A stretch of DNA of 64,000 nucleotides from Deltaproteobacteria bacterium UBA1386 (GTDB lineage Bacteria > Desulfobacterota > Syntrophorhabdia > Syntrophorhabdales > Syntrophorhabdaceae). Positions 18,475 to 27,403 of this stretch are shown here, one piece after another. The notes beneath the pieces were generated by a model, which worked only from the letters and a program-made list of their open reading frames with translations, ran no database searches and had not been told where the DNA came from. Positions within the stretch are counted from its first letter, which is position 1, and every line of letters starts with the position of its first letter. The translations under genes and the position numbers were made by a program. The DNA is taken from NCBI GenBank assembly GCA_002305765.1, contig DBQU01000025.1:71251-135250 (forward strand), given 5' to 3'.

Positions 18475-18748
18475 TACAAGCGTGGGATCGTTGTCTCTTT
18501 TGCCTGTCCGTCGTCCCTGCCTTTGTGCTTCTTGAACTCCTACACTCGCTCGGTCTGCCGCAGCCATATGACGGGAACCCCCAGCGACCGGCAGTGGTCG
18601 GCAAGCAGCTCGTTGCCACAGCGGACACGATGCGGGGCATGGCCGGCTCCCCGGAGGGTGCGCAGGAAAAGTCAGGTTTGGCCCGCGGTATTCCCCTGCG
18701 GGTCGTCTTCCTTTATAATTGTCTTAAAGGGTGGTGGTCAACGGACGC
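18475..18748. other. non-coding remainder of 329-bp divergent spacer, possible gene remnant
   Basis: On the minus strand around 18545-18690 an open stretch after a stop codon reads RVRCGNELLADHCRSLGVPV and then a few more residues before another stop. This looks like the tail of a Rossmann-like protein rather than random sequence, but it has no start or ribosome site. I cannot name the family. The plus side ends with TATAAT (18713-18718), a plausible -10 for the hydrolase gene. Confidence 0.3.
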
Positions 18749-19555
18749 ATGAAGGGAGCCAGGAAGACAGCGGCGCTTATATCGATGCTGCTCGTGGCAG
18801 CGGCGATCGCGGGGTGTGATGTGCTGCAGGACCATTTCATATACTTTCCCGATCACATCCGGCCCTCCGCCGGGGCCCTCACGGCGCGGGGCCTAACCGT
18901 CTGGATGGCGTCGGGGGATGATTACCGGGGGCTTGTCAGCGCGCCGGAGTCAGACGCCCCTGCAGGCACGGTCATTGTCTTTCATGGCAATGCGGGCAAG
19001 GCGGCCGACCGCGGGTTCTACGCGAAGATGCTCGTCCCTCTCAACTACCGTGTCATCCTTGCCGAGTATCCCGGGTATGGAGGGCGGCCGGGAAGCCGGG
19101 GAGAAGACCAATTCGTAAAGGATGCCCGCCTTACCGTCGAGGCTGCCTTCGCAAAGTACGGCGCGCCCCTGTACCTTTTGGGAGAATCCCTCGGGTGCGG
19201 TGTCGTGGCCGCCGTGGCCGGCGGCTCGCCCGTGCCCGTGGAGGGGATCGTGCTTTTCACGCCCTGGGATGACCTCCTGTCCGTGGCGGCCTCGCATGCC
19301 CCCGCTTTCATTGCCCGGATTGTCCTGAAGGACCGGTACGACAGCGTGGCGAACCTGGCAAATTATGCCGGTAAGACGGCGATCATCGGAGCCGAGCGCG
19401 ACGACATCATTCCCGTGGTCCATGCTGAGGCGCTCTACGCGTCAATTCCCGGGAGAAAGCGCATGTGGACCATAAAGGGCGCCGGACACAACGATTGGCC
19501 CATGCTCGCGAGCGGCGCGATGTTCAGGGAGATAATGGATTTCGTCTCGAGATAG
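18749..19555 (+). CDS. alpha/beta hydrolase lipoprotein
   Basis: A 268-aa serine hydrolase. The N-terminus is a lipoprotein signal (Lys/Arg, hydrophobic stretch, then AAAIAGC lipobox with Cys near residue 22), so it is likely anchored in the membrane facing the periplasm. The nucleophile elbow is GESLG near 149-153. Candidate Asp is in GAERDDIIPV and His in GAGHNDW near the end, so the triad is complete. The text resembles the BEM46/ABHD13-type hydrolase group, whose substrates are mostly unknown. The start is ambiguous: GTG codons at 18731 and 18734 are too close to the TATAAT at 18713, so the ATG at 18749 is preferred. Confidence 0.78.
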   Translation: MKGARKTAALISMLLVAAAIAGCDVLQDHFIYFPDHIRPSAGALTARGLTVWMASGDDYRGLVSAPESDAPAGTVIVFHGNAGKAADRGFYAKMLVPLNYRVILAEYPGYGGRPGSRGEDQFVKDARLTVEAAFAKYGAPLYLLGESLGCGVVAAVAGGSPVPVEGIVLFTPWDDLLSVAASHAPAFIARIVLKDRYDSVANLANYAGKTAIIGAERDDIIPVVHAEALYASIPGRKRMWTIKGAGHNDWPMLASGAMFREIMDFVSR

Positions 19556-19789
19556 TTCCGGGGGACCTTTGCCTTCCTCGACGCCCGCGCCGCGGCCGGT
19601 CTTTTCTGTGCAGGAGCGTCGGTCCGGCGACTATGGTTTGTAGGCGTTTAACCCACATCTAATTCATCCCCATCCCGATACCAAACACTCATGATTTATT
19701 CTAACCTGATACCGTGGGATTGGTAATTGATGAGAGAATGCGGCTGTGAGTGCCGTATCGGCAAATCTTGAAGGACAAGGAGAAGAAGA

Positions 19790-21763
19790 ATGGCAAACGT
19801 CAACGAAACCGATTTTTATGACAAGGTGTTTCCCGTTCCTGACAGGGTAAGGGAAAAATCGTACATCAAGAGCAGGGCGGAGTACGATAAGCTCTACAAG
19901 GAGTCCATCGAAAACCCTGACGCTTTCTGGGCGAAAGAGGCCGAAAAAAGGCTCACCTGGTTCAAACCCTTCGACAAGAACAAGGTCTCCGATTGGTCTT
20001 TCGGCGACGACCTCCACGTGAAATGGTTTGAGGGCGGCAAGCTCAACGCCAGCTACAACTGCCTCGACCGGCACCTGGAAACGAAAAAGAACAAAGCGGC
20101 CATCATCTTTGAAGGCAACGACCCCAAAGACTGGAAGGTTTTCACCTACTGGGATCTGTACCGGGAAGTGAACAAGTTCGCCAACGTCCTGAAGGGCCTC
20201 GGACTCAAGAAGGGCGATGTCGCTTCGATCTATCTCCCGATGATTCCGGAACTCGTCATCTCCATGCTTGCCTGCGCCAGGATAGGCGTGGTGCACGCCA
20301 TCGTCTTCGGCGGTTTCTCGGCGGAGGCCTTGAGAGACAGGATCAATGACTGCAAATCCACGGTGCTCATCACCTGCGACGGTACCTACCGCGGCGCCAA
20401 GGCAGTCCCGCAGAAGGACAACGCCGACAAGGCGGCAGACCAGTGCCCGTCCATCAAGACCGAGATCGTCGTGAAGCGTACCGGCACTCCCGTCACCATG
20501 AAGGACGGCCGGGACGTGTGGTGGGATGACCTGATGGCAAAGGCCGACAGCTACTGCAAACCCGAGGAAATGGACGCCGAAGACGCGCTCTTCATCCTCT
20601 ATACGTCAGGCTCAACGGGAGCACCCAAGGGTGTTCAGCATTCGACCGCCGGTTATCTGCTTTACGCATCCATGACGCAGCAGCTTGCTTTCGACGTGCG
20701 TGACGAAGACGTTTACTGGTGCACGGCCGATATCGGCTGGGTCACGGGTCACAGCTATGTCGCCTACGGGCCTCTGACGAACGGACATACCAGCATCCTC
20801 TTTGAGGGCGTTCCCAGCTATCCCGGTTTCGACCGGTTCTGGGAAGTGGTGGAAAAATACAACGTCAACAACTTCTACACCGCCCCGACGGCCATCCGCG
20901 CCGTTGCCAAGGAAGGCGACGAGTGGGTCGAGAAACACGACCTCTCCTCCCTGCGCGTTCTCGGTTCCGTCGGCGAGCCGCTGAACCCCGAGGCCTGGTG
21001 GTGGTTCTACAACAAGGTTGGCGGCGGCAGGTGCACCATCGTCGATACGTGGTGGCAGACGGAGAACGGCGGACACATGATCCTTCCTCTCCCCGGCGCG
21101 GTCGACATCAAACCGGCGAAATGTATGCAGCCTTTCTTTGGCGTTATCCCGGCCATTATGGACGAGGACGGCAAAGAGATCGTGGGCCCGGGCAAGGGCG
21201 CACTCTGCATGAAGACCGCATGGCCCGGCATGATGAGGGGCGTGTGGGGCAACCCGAAACTCTTTAAGGAAAACTACTTCTCCCAGTTCCCCGGCCACTA
21301 CTTCTCCGGCGACGGTGCCGAGCGCGATGCCGATGGCGACTACAAGATCACCGGAAGGATCGACGACGTCATCAACGTCTCCGGCCACAGGCTGGGAACC
21401 GCCGAGATCGAGGCCGCATTGACCTCCCATCCGAAGGTCGCGGAATCCGCGGTCGTGGGCTTCCCGCATGACATCAAAGGTCAGGGTATCTATGCCTACG
21501 TCACCCTGAACACGGGCGTCGAGAAAGACGATGCCCTGAAGAAGGATCTCATCGCCCTGGTGCGCAAGGAGATCGGCCCCATCGCCACTCCTGACCTCAT
21601 CCAGTGGGCGGACGGGCTTCCCAAGACAAGGTCCGGCAAGATCATGCGCCGCGTGCTCAGGCAGGTCGCGGCTGAGAAGTTCGAGGACTTCGGCGACACC
21701 TCAACGCTGGCCGAGCCTCACGTTGTCGATGACCTGGTAGCGGAGAGAAAGAAGATAAAGTAA
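19790..21763 (+). CDS. acs: acetyl-CoA synthetase, AMP-forming
   Basis: A 657-aa adenylate-forming enzyme converting acetate, ATP and CoA to acetyl-CoA, AMP and PPi. YTSGSTGAPKG near residue 270 is the AMP-binding P-loop. WWQTENGG near 420 is a core motif. Lys617 in KTRSGKIMRR is the catalytic lysine that protein acetyltransferases of the Pat type modify in other bacteria. The gene is convergent with an NDP-forming synthetase/GNAT fusion, which could be such an acetyltransferase. An AAGGAGAAGAAG precedes the ATG. It ends at a strong hairpin (21771-21809). Acs would allow acetate use through the reverse Wood-Ljungdahl route or high-affinity acetate scavenging. Confidence 0.95.
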   Translation: MANVNETDFYDKVFPVPDRVREKSYIKSRAEYDKLYKESIENPDAFWAKEAEKRLTWFKPFDKNKVSDWSFGDDLHVKWFEGGKLNASYNCLDRHLETKKNKAAIIFEGNDPKDWKVFTYWDLYREVNKFANVLKGLGLKKGDVASIYLPMIPELVISMLACARIGVVHAIVFGGFSAEALRDRINDCKSTVLITCDGTYRGAKAVPQKDNADKAADQCPSIKTEIVVKRTGTPVTMKDGRDVWWDDLMAKADSYCKPEEMDAEDALFILYTSGSTGAPKGVQHSTAGYLLYASMTQQLAFDVRDEDVYWCTADIGWVTGHSYVAYGPLTNGHTSILFEGVPSYPGFDRFWEVVEKYNVNNFYTAPTAIRAVAKEGDEWVEKHDLSSLRVLGSVGEPLNPEAWWWFYNKVGGGRCTIVDTWWQTENGGHMILPLPGAVDIKPAKCMQPFFGVIPAIMDEDGKEIVGPGKGALCMKTAWPGMMRGVWGNPKLFKENYFSQFPGHYFSGDGAERDADGDYKITGRIDDVINVSGHRLGTAEIEAALTSHPKVAESAVVGFPHDIKGQGIYAYVTLNTGVEKDDALKKDLIALVRKEIGPIATPDLIQWADGLPKTRSGKIMRRVLRQVAAEKFEDFGDTSTLAEPHVVDDLVAERKKIK

Positions 21764-21770
21764 GGTAAAA

Positions 21771-21809
21771 AAGGACCCGGCCAGACTTCACGTCAGTAGC
21801 CGGGTCCTT
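21771..21809. terminator. rho-independent-type terminator after acs
   Basis: AAGGACCCGGC (21771-21781) pairs perfectly over 11 bp with GCCGGGTCCTT (21799-21809), with a 17-nt loop. The A-tract before and the short pyrimidine run (TTCTCCT) after make it usable in both directions, mainly after acs. Confidence 0.7.
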
Positions 21810-22097
21810 CTCCTGAATATTTCAGGTGTTTCAAGGAGACTTCTGTCGATCGTACCCGTATTACGATCGGCGTCTGCCAGAGTTGAGGGGGATCCTATTT
21901 CCAACCCACATCTCCCTCAACTCACTATTCTATACTAAAACTCAGAAGAAAAGTAAAGAAAGAAGACCGCTTGAACCGCTTGAGCGTCAAAAGAAGAATG
22001 ACGGCATGTTGCGGATATTCGGGCAGGCGGCGCCATGCAAGAGCCAACCTCACGGCCTGCGCAGCATTCAAGCGGTTCAAGCGGTTCAAGCGGTTTT
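21810..22097. other. convergent spacer with repeat element
   Basis: The 334-bp gap between the acs stop and the stop of the NDP-forming synthetase/GNAT gene contains the terminator, an AT-rich stretch (about 21925-21960) and the TTCAAGCGG hairpin. No gene is visible. Confidence 0.6.
21966..22094. repeat. stop-codon-proximal long hairpin, TTCAAGCGG word family
   Basis: Left arm ACCGCTTGAACCGCTTGA (21966-21983) and right arm with three tandem TTCAAGCGG units (22067-22094) are perfect reverse complements over 18 bp. An ~84-nt unrelated middle separates them. The right end is 3-4 bp from the stop codon of the minus-strand fusion gene. Confidence 0.8.
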
Positions 22098-24737
22098 CTA
22101 CTCGAGGTTTCTCGACATGAGGAGCATGTTGCGTTCCTTGGCGTGCATTGTGAAGTTGCAGTGGTTGAGGACCTTGTTCATGGGGAAGTTCTCCTGCACT
22201 ATCTCGGCGTTGACGACGCGGATGCCGAGATGCTTCGAAAGGTCGAGGCACGCTTCGAGGAGCAGGCGGCCCAGTGTTCTCTTCTGCCAGGAGTCGGTGA
22301 CGATGACGGCATATTCCGCCTGGTCCGTTGGACCGCACTTGATAAGCCGCGCTATGGCCACGAGCTTTCTGCGGTCCGCCTCCACGGCCTCGGCGACCAC
22401 GGCGACCTCTTCCTCGGGGTCAATGACACAGTAACGGCGGGCGGCTTCCGGTGTAGGGTCGAAGGGGGAGAGGAAGCGCATCCAGAGAGACCGTGGAGAG
22501 CAGCTCTTCACGAAATCCGTCCAGAGGTCGATATCGTTCTGCGTGAGCAGTCTCAGGTGTACCTGCCGGCCGGCTATCGCGAAGGAGCGGTCCGCCAGGA
22601 AGCCGTTGAGGTCGGCCAGGCGGGCGGCGCTTTGCCTGCGGCGGTGAGCGTACATGTCCGACAGGACGTCGACGGCCATTTCGGGAGTGGAATACACGGG
22701 AATGCCTTTCTGCTCCATTTCGACGACATGGTCCATCATGAACTCCTTGCATGCCACGCAGCACAGGACCGGTTTCCCCCTGTAGTCGATGGAGGCCAGC
22801 GTTTCCACGTAGGACCCCAGTATCTCGCCCTGGACGATGACTATGATGGCGTTGACCTCGGGACTCTCGACGCCGATGCTGATGAGTTGGCGTACCTGTG
22901 TGGCGTCCATATTAAAGGAGCAGTCCACGGGGTTCTGAACGTTGAGGTAATCGTCGAGATAGGGCGCCAGCCGCTCCTTGAGGCGCGGCTCGAGCTCTGC
23001 GAGCGTGAGCCCCCTGGTGTAGAGCATGTCCGTGGCCGCGACACCGAGGGACCCCGTGTATGTCACGACCAAAACGCCGGGCCCCTTTGGCAGGGGCTGC
23101 TTGGAAAAGGCCCGCATGAGGGAGAAGAGGTGCTCGTTGTCCCGGGCCCGGATGATGCCGCTTTGCCGGAATGCGGCGGAGTTGATCTCGTCGTTCCCGG
23201 CCATGGAGGCGGTGTGTGACGAGACGGCCTTCTTTCCCGCCTCGGTCCGGCCTGTCTTGAGGGCGATAACGGGTTTCTTCGTTGAGACACGCCCCGCTAC
23301 ATCGACCAGACGCCGGCCGCTCGTCACATCCTCCATGTACATCCCCACCACACGTATGTTCGGATCCTCTCCCATGAATTCGAGGATATCGGCCTCGCTG
23401 ACATCCATCTTGTTGCCGATGGTGGCGATCATCCCGAAATCGAGTACGTTGTGCAGCCCCGTGAGCATTCCTGCCGCGTAGACCCCGGCCTGGGCGATGA
23501 GCCCCACATTCCCCCTCTTGAGCTCGCCGACGAGTCCGATCGATTGGACCATGTTGTGATGCGTGTTGATGATGCCCGAACAGTTGGGGCCGAGCAGGCG
23601 GCATCCCTTTGCCGTGACAAGGTCCTTGATGCGGGCCTGTGTTCTTCTGCCGGCTTCTCCCGTCTCCGCGAAGCCTGCCGTTTCCACCACGAGATTCCTG
23701 ACCCCCTTCCTGCAGCAGTCTTCGATGGCTTGCGGGGCCGCCCCGGCGGGTACGATGATGATCGCCGTGTCCACGGGGTCTTTCACGTCGAGGATCGACG
23801 GGTAGGCCCTGACCCCCAGCACCGTTCCCTTCCGGGGATTTATGGGATAGAGCTTTCCTTCGAACTGGTGGGAAAGCAGGTTTCGCATGACGTTATATCC
23901 CAGCTTGCCCCCGGAATCGGTGGCTCCCAGCACAGCGATGCTCTTGGGATAGAACAGTCTGCGAAGATCGTCCTTTGCCCTGGGAGCCGCTTGAGGAGAG
24001 ATCCGGGGGGAATGATCGACAAATACGCGGGCATCCACGGCGACGCATCCGGTGGGGTAGAGAAGAAGGGGGTTAATGTCGAGTTCTTTGAGTTCGGGGT
24101 GCTTGACGGCGAGCGCGGAGACAGTGAGCAGCGTTCTTTCGAGGGCCGCGAGATCGACGGAAACCCCCCGGTATCCTTTCAGAATAGGAAAGCCCCTTAT
24201 CTCCTCCATCATCTCCCGGGCGGCGTCGACGGTGATCGGCAGGACCCTGAATGTCACGTCCTTCAGTACCTCCGCAAAGATGCCGCCCAGCCCGAACATG
24301 AGGACCGGCCCGAAACTCTCGTCGCGCGTGAATCCGACGATCGCCTCCACTCCCGGAGGAGCCATCTTCTGCACAGACACCCCCGTGATGCTCCTGTTGC
24401 TGAATGACGAGAGGATATCGCGGTGGGCCTGCCTGACCTCGCCGTCGTTCCCGAGGTTCAGCTTCACGCCGCCGGCGTCGGTCTTGTGGATGACGTCGGG
24501 AGAGACGATCTTGAGGACGACGGGGTAACCCAGGTTCCGCGCCGTCTTTACGGCCTCGTCCTCGGAGGCGACGACGGCCGCTCCTGTCGTCCTGATGCCG
24601 GCGTTCTCGAGGACCGCCTTGCTCTCATGCTCCATGAGGTGATCGCGGCCTTCAGACCGTGAAAGACCCAGTATCCGCGGTATGGTATTGCGCCCGTTGC
24701 GGCCGCCCCCTGTGCTCTTTTTCTGGTTCGTCTCCAT
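22098..24737 (-). CDS. acyl-CoA synthetase (NDP-forming) fused to GNAT acetyltransferase, permuted order
   Basis: An 879-aa fusion. Order: ATP-grasp nucleotide-binding domain (about 30-245), CoA-binding Rossmann domain (258-390), succinyl-CoA-ligase-like domains (405-530 and 550-690), and a GNAT acetyltransferase (725-870). In Pat/PatZ proteins, which acetylate Acs, the CoA-binding domain is first and ATP-grasp comes third, so this order is permuted. The phospho-histidine motif SHTASMAG keeps His508, which Pat-type proteins are reported to lack, so an active ADP-forming acetate-CoA ligase is possible. Start Met at 24737 chosen because upstream frame is low quality; ribosome site weak. Facing acs tail to tail. 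A dual role, making acetyl-CoA plus acetylating Acs, is inference. Confidence 0.85.
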   Translation of the reverse strand: METNQKKSTGGGRNGRNTIPRILGLSRSEGRDHLMEHESKAVLENAGIRTTGAAVVASEDEAVKTARNLGYPVVLKIVSPDVIHKTDAGGVKLNLGNDGEVRQAHRDILSSFSNRSITGVSVQKMAPPGVEAIVGFTRDESFGPVLMFGLGGIFAEVLKDVTFRVLPITVDAAREMMEEIRGFPILKGYRGVSVDLAALERTLLTVSALAVKHPELKELDINPLLLYPTGCVAVDARVFVDHSPRISPQAAPRAKDDLRRLFYPKSIAVLGATDSGGKLGYNVMRNLLSHQFEGKLYPINPRKGTVLGVRAYPSILDVKDPVDTAIIIVPAGAAPQAIEDCCRKGVRNLVVETAGFAETGEAGRRTQARIKDLVTAKGCRLLGPNCSGIINTHHNMVQSIGLVGELKRGNVGLIAQAGVYAAGMLTGLHNVLDFGMIATIGNKMDVSEADILEFMGEDPNIRVVGMYMEDVTSGRRLVDVAGRVSTKKPVIALKTGRTEAGKKAVSSHTASMAGNDEINSAAFRQSGIIRARDNEHLFSLMRAFSKQPLPKGPGVLVVTYTGSLGVAATDMLYTRGLTLAELEPRLKERLAPYLDDYLNVQNPVDCSFNMDATQVRQLISIGVESPEVNAIIVIVQGEILGSYVETLASIDYRGKPVLCCVACKEFMMDHVVEMEQKGIPVYSTPEMAVDVLSDMYAHRRRQSAARLADLNGFLADRSFAIAGRQVHLRLLTQNDIDLWTDFVKSCSPRSLWMRFLSPFDPTPEAARRYCVIDPEEEVAVVAEAVEADRRKLVAIARLIKCGPTDQAEYAVIVTDSWQKRTLGRLLLEACLDLSKHLGIRVVNAEIVQENFPMNKVLNHCNFTMHAKERNMLLMSRNLE

Positions 24738-24955
24738 TCGTCTGCCCCCGTCGCGTGTGAATGTGTCCGCGAATGGCGGTAGTCTATTATTGCATGGCAG
24801 GTGGGCGTGCGGTATCGGCTGGAATCTGTTTCTTGTGTCGGAGAGTGAAAGGGATGTCGTGACGGTGTCCGGCTTACATGGTGGGGTCATGCGGCGGGCA
24901 GCCGCATAGGATGAAACCCGACGGGGGGACCGGCCTCAATGGCGCCGTCACGCTG

Positions 24956-25588
24956 CTAGATGATGAGGTTGTTCTTAACCGCGTAAAGGGTCAGCTCCGC
25001 GTTCTTCTTCATGTCCATCTTGTCGAGTATTCTCGTCCGGTAGGTGCTGATGGTCTTCGCGCTGAGGCAGAGATCCTCTGCCACCTCGCTCACGGACATA
25101 CCGGAGGCAAGCAGGAGCATGACCTGGTATTCACGGTTGGAGAGCCGTTCGTGGCGGGGTTTCTCCGCGCCCGCGTCGAGTTCGAAGGCAAGCTTCTCGG
25201 CAAGTGAAACGGTGACATACTTGCCGCCGCGTGAGACTTTACGGATCGCGCTTATCAGCTCCTGGGGGGCGCTCGCCTTGGTGAGATAGCCGGAGGCGCC
25301 GGCGCGGAGCATCCGGACGGCGTACTGTTCCTCGGGGTGCATACTGAGAATGAGAACGGGCACCCTGGGCTTCATGACCTTGATCTCCTCGAGGACTTCC
25401 AACCCGCTCTTTCCCGGCATGGAGATGTCGAGGAGAACAAGGTCATAATCCTTTGCCGTCATTTTGAGCAGTACCTCCTGCCCGCTTCCGGCCTCATCCT
25501 CGACGGTCATATCATCGAGGCCCGCCAGTATCTGCTTGATACCTTCCCGGACCACCGAATGATCGTCAGCAACAAGGATCCGTATCAT
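24956..25588 (-). CDS. NarL/LuxR-family response regulator
   Basis: A 210-aa two-component regulator. The receiver has the intact acidic pair Asp8/Asp9, phospho-acceptor Asp54 (LLDISMPG), Ser/Thr in LSMH near 82 and Lys104 (YLTKAS). The C-terminal LuxR-type helix-turn-helix is about 148-205 (LSNREYQVMLLLASG). The ATG begins one base after the stop of the histidine kinase, so they are translationally coupled partners. The next gene downstream is the synthetase/GNAT fusion (218 bp), possibly part of its regulon; this is inference. Confidence 0.92.
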   Translation of the reverse strand: MIRILVADDHSVVREGIKQILAGLDDMTVEDEAGSGQEVLLKMTAKDYDLVLLDISMPGKSGLEVLEEIKVMKPRVPVLILSMHPEEQYAVRMLRAGASGYLTKASAPQELISAIRKVSRGGKYVTVSLAEKLAFELDAGAEKPRHERLSNREYQVMLLLASGMSVSEVAEDLCLSAKTISTYRTRILDKMDMKKNAELTLYAVKNNLII

Positions 25589-25589
25589 G

Positions 25590-27080
25590 TCATTTCCTCC
25601 TGTTCCGCACGGGTATCCGGACCTTTATCGTCGTTCCCCTGCGCGGTCTGCCGCTGATGCTCACGTTGCCTCCCCACAGGTTGACCCGTTCCTGGATGCC
25701 TATGATCCCGAACGACTTCGGGTTGTCTCTCTCCTCCCGGGTGATGCCTCTTCCGTTGTCGGTCACCTCGAGGTGAAGGTTGCCGCCTTTCTCAACAAAG
25801 CGGACGCGGACGAGTGTCGCTCCGGAATGGCGAGCCACGTTCGTCAATGTCTCCTGGAATATGCGAAAAAGAGCGGTAGCCAGGTCCTTGTCGACGGAGC
25901 CGTCCTTGCAGTCGAAACGGGCGTCGCACTGAACGCCGGTCCTTCCCTGGAATTCCCCGACCTGCCATTCCATGGCGGCGATAAGACCAAGGTCATCGAG
26001 AAGTATGGGCCGAAGCTCCGTGGAGATGCGGTGCACGCTGTCTATCGTCCCGTCGACGAGGGTGCGCATCCGCTGCACCTTGCCGGCAAGCGACAGGTCT
26101 CCCGGCGGCATCGAAGAACCGAGCCACGCAAGGTCCATCTGGAGGGCCGTGAGCGACTGTCCCAGTTCGTCATGTATCTCCCGGGCTATGCGCGTGCTCT
26201 CCTTCTCGCGCACGGACTGAAGATAGATCGACAGTTCCCGGAGCTGTTCCCGGGAATTCGCGAGTTCTTGCTCGGCCCGTCTCTGCTCGGTGATGTCTTC
26301 ATAGGTTATGACTATCCTGCGCTGTTTCAGCGCGTCCCCGATGCGGGCGCTCCTCATGCGGCAGAGGATGTCCCTTCCATTCTTGCGCCGGCAGGGAAAC
26401 TCGGCGACGAAGGTGCGTTGATGTTCCAGGGTGCTGTAGAAGTAGCGGCCTATCTCTTCCGCCTCCGTCTCGTTCCGGTAGAAGAGGGTGACGCTTTTGC
26501 CGATAAGCTCCTCCGGGTGCCAACCGAAGACCTCCTCGACGGCCGTGTTGGCGAAGTTGATCCGCCTGTCTTCGAGACCGACAACGGCCTGGGGGATCGC
26601 ATCCAGGATGGACGACTTGAGGGCGTCCAACTCCTGGAGGCTCTCCTTTGCCACCTTGTGTTCCGTGATGTCCATCGAATTACCGAGGACGGCCTTTTGT
26701 TTCTTGAAAATGATGGGCGTCACCGTCTCCATGATCCACTTGACCTGCCCCTGCTTTGTTATGAGCCGGTATTCGAAGGGGGTGAGGCGGTGACCTTTCA
26801 GCATGTCGACGGTTTCCCTGACGGCCGTCACCCTATCGTCGGGATGGACGACACTGAGGGGGTCCATCTGAAGGAGTTCCGCCTCAGCGTAGCCCGTGTA
26901 CTCCTGGATGTGGAGATTGACGAATTGAAATCTCTTGTTCACGGCGATATAGACGCCCACCTGGAGGTTGTTGGCGAGCGTCTTATAGAGTTCTGTTTCG
27001 GTGGTAGCCGACATGTTCAGCCGTTTCCGCTCGAGACCGCCCCGAGCCGTCAGTACTGTCTGTGCGAGCTTCTTCTTCAT
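25590..27080 (-). CDS. cytosolic PAS-PAS sensor histidine kinase, HisKA_3 type
   Basis: A ~496-aa kinase without membrane segments. Two PAS domains (about 30-140 and 155-270) are followed by a coiled coil. The HisKA_3 phospho-acceptor is in AREIHDELGQ near residue 300, and an HATPase_c domain ends the protein (N box near 410, DNGRGI near 450, FGIIGIQERV near 467). It phosphorylates the NarL-type regulator encoded next. The start is placed at ATG 27080, with AGG 8 nt upstream; ATG 27086 is also possible, and the frame is open further only to a TTG. The ligand of the PAS domains is unknown; redox or C1/acetate status would fit the neighbourhood but is not shown. Confidence 0.88.
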   Translation of the reverse strand: MKKKLAQTVLTARGGLERKRLNMSATTETELYKTLANNLQVGVYIAVNKRFQFVNLHIQEYTGYAEAELLQMDPLSVVHPDDRVTAVRETVDMLKGHRLTPFEYRLITKQGQVKWIMETVTPIIFKKQKAVLGNSMDITEHKVAKESLQELDALKSSILDAIPQAVVGLEDRRINFANTAVEEVFGWHPEELIGKSVTLFYRNETEAEEIGRYFYSTLEHQRTFVAEFPCRRKNGRDILCRMRSARIGDALKQRRIVITYEDITEQRRAEQELANSREQLRELSIYLQSVREKESTRIAREIHDELGQSLTALQMDLAWLGSSMPPGDLSLAGKVQRMRTLVDGTIDSVHRISTELRPILLDDLGLIAAMEWQVGEFQGRTGVQCDARFDCKDGSVDKDLATALFRIFQETLTNVARHSGATLVRVRFVEKGGNLHLEVTDNGRGITREERDNPKSFGIIGIQERVNLWGGNVSISGRPRRGTTIKVRIPVRNRRK

Positions 27081-27280
27081 GATCATTACCTGCCGCGTAA
27101 CCGTTCCGGGCCCAAAGCGCCGGGTTCCGGTCCTCGGGACGAGAAACCTCAAACGCAGACCTTTCCCGTTGTTGAGCCACCTTCGTTGTGGGAGTAGTAA
27201 AGGTGAGGGTACGTCTCAACGCAAGCCGATGAGAGAAGCAATTTGGCCGGACGTTCATGTGCGCCCCGGCATCATGTTCA

Positions 27281-27309
27281 ATATTACAATGCCCCGCCGG
27301 CTATGTCAA
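27281..27309 (-). promoter_or_regulatory. sigma70-type promoter of the two-component operon
   Basis: On the minus strand: TTGACA (27309-27304), 17-bp spacer, TAATAT (27286-27281). A transcript would start near 27274. Confidence 0.6.
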
Positions 27310-27335
27310 TCTTTTGCCGTGATGTTAGGATGTCA

Positions 27336-27364
27336 TTGACACAATCCTGACCGACTGATACTAT
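27336..27364 (+). promoter_or_regulatory. sigma70-type promoter of nitroreductase gene
   Basis: Perfect TTGACA (27336-27341), 17-bp spacer, TACTAT (27359-27364); start near 27371, 33 nt before the ATG. AAAGGGGGATGAC supplies the ribosome site. Confidence 0.7.
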
Positions 27365-27403
27365 CACGGGGAGGAGAATAGACACAGCAAAAAGGGGGAT
27401 GAC

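Larger units (their letters stand above)
27081..27403. other. 323-bp divergent spacer with two promoters
   Basis: Back-to-back promoters drive the kinase (minus) and the nitroreductase (plus). No other feature is evident; a ~190-nt kinase leader has no recognised riboswitch. Confidence 0.6.

Noticed and set aside
24738..24955. Extra N-terminal domain on the synthetase/GNAT fusion
   Set aside because: The additional 51 codons are low-complexity and have no homology-like pattern; the ATG at 24737 fits better.
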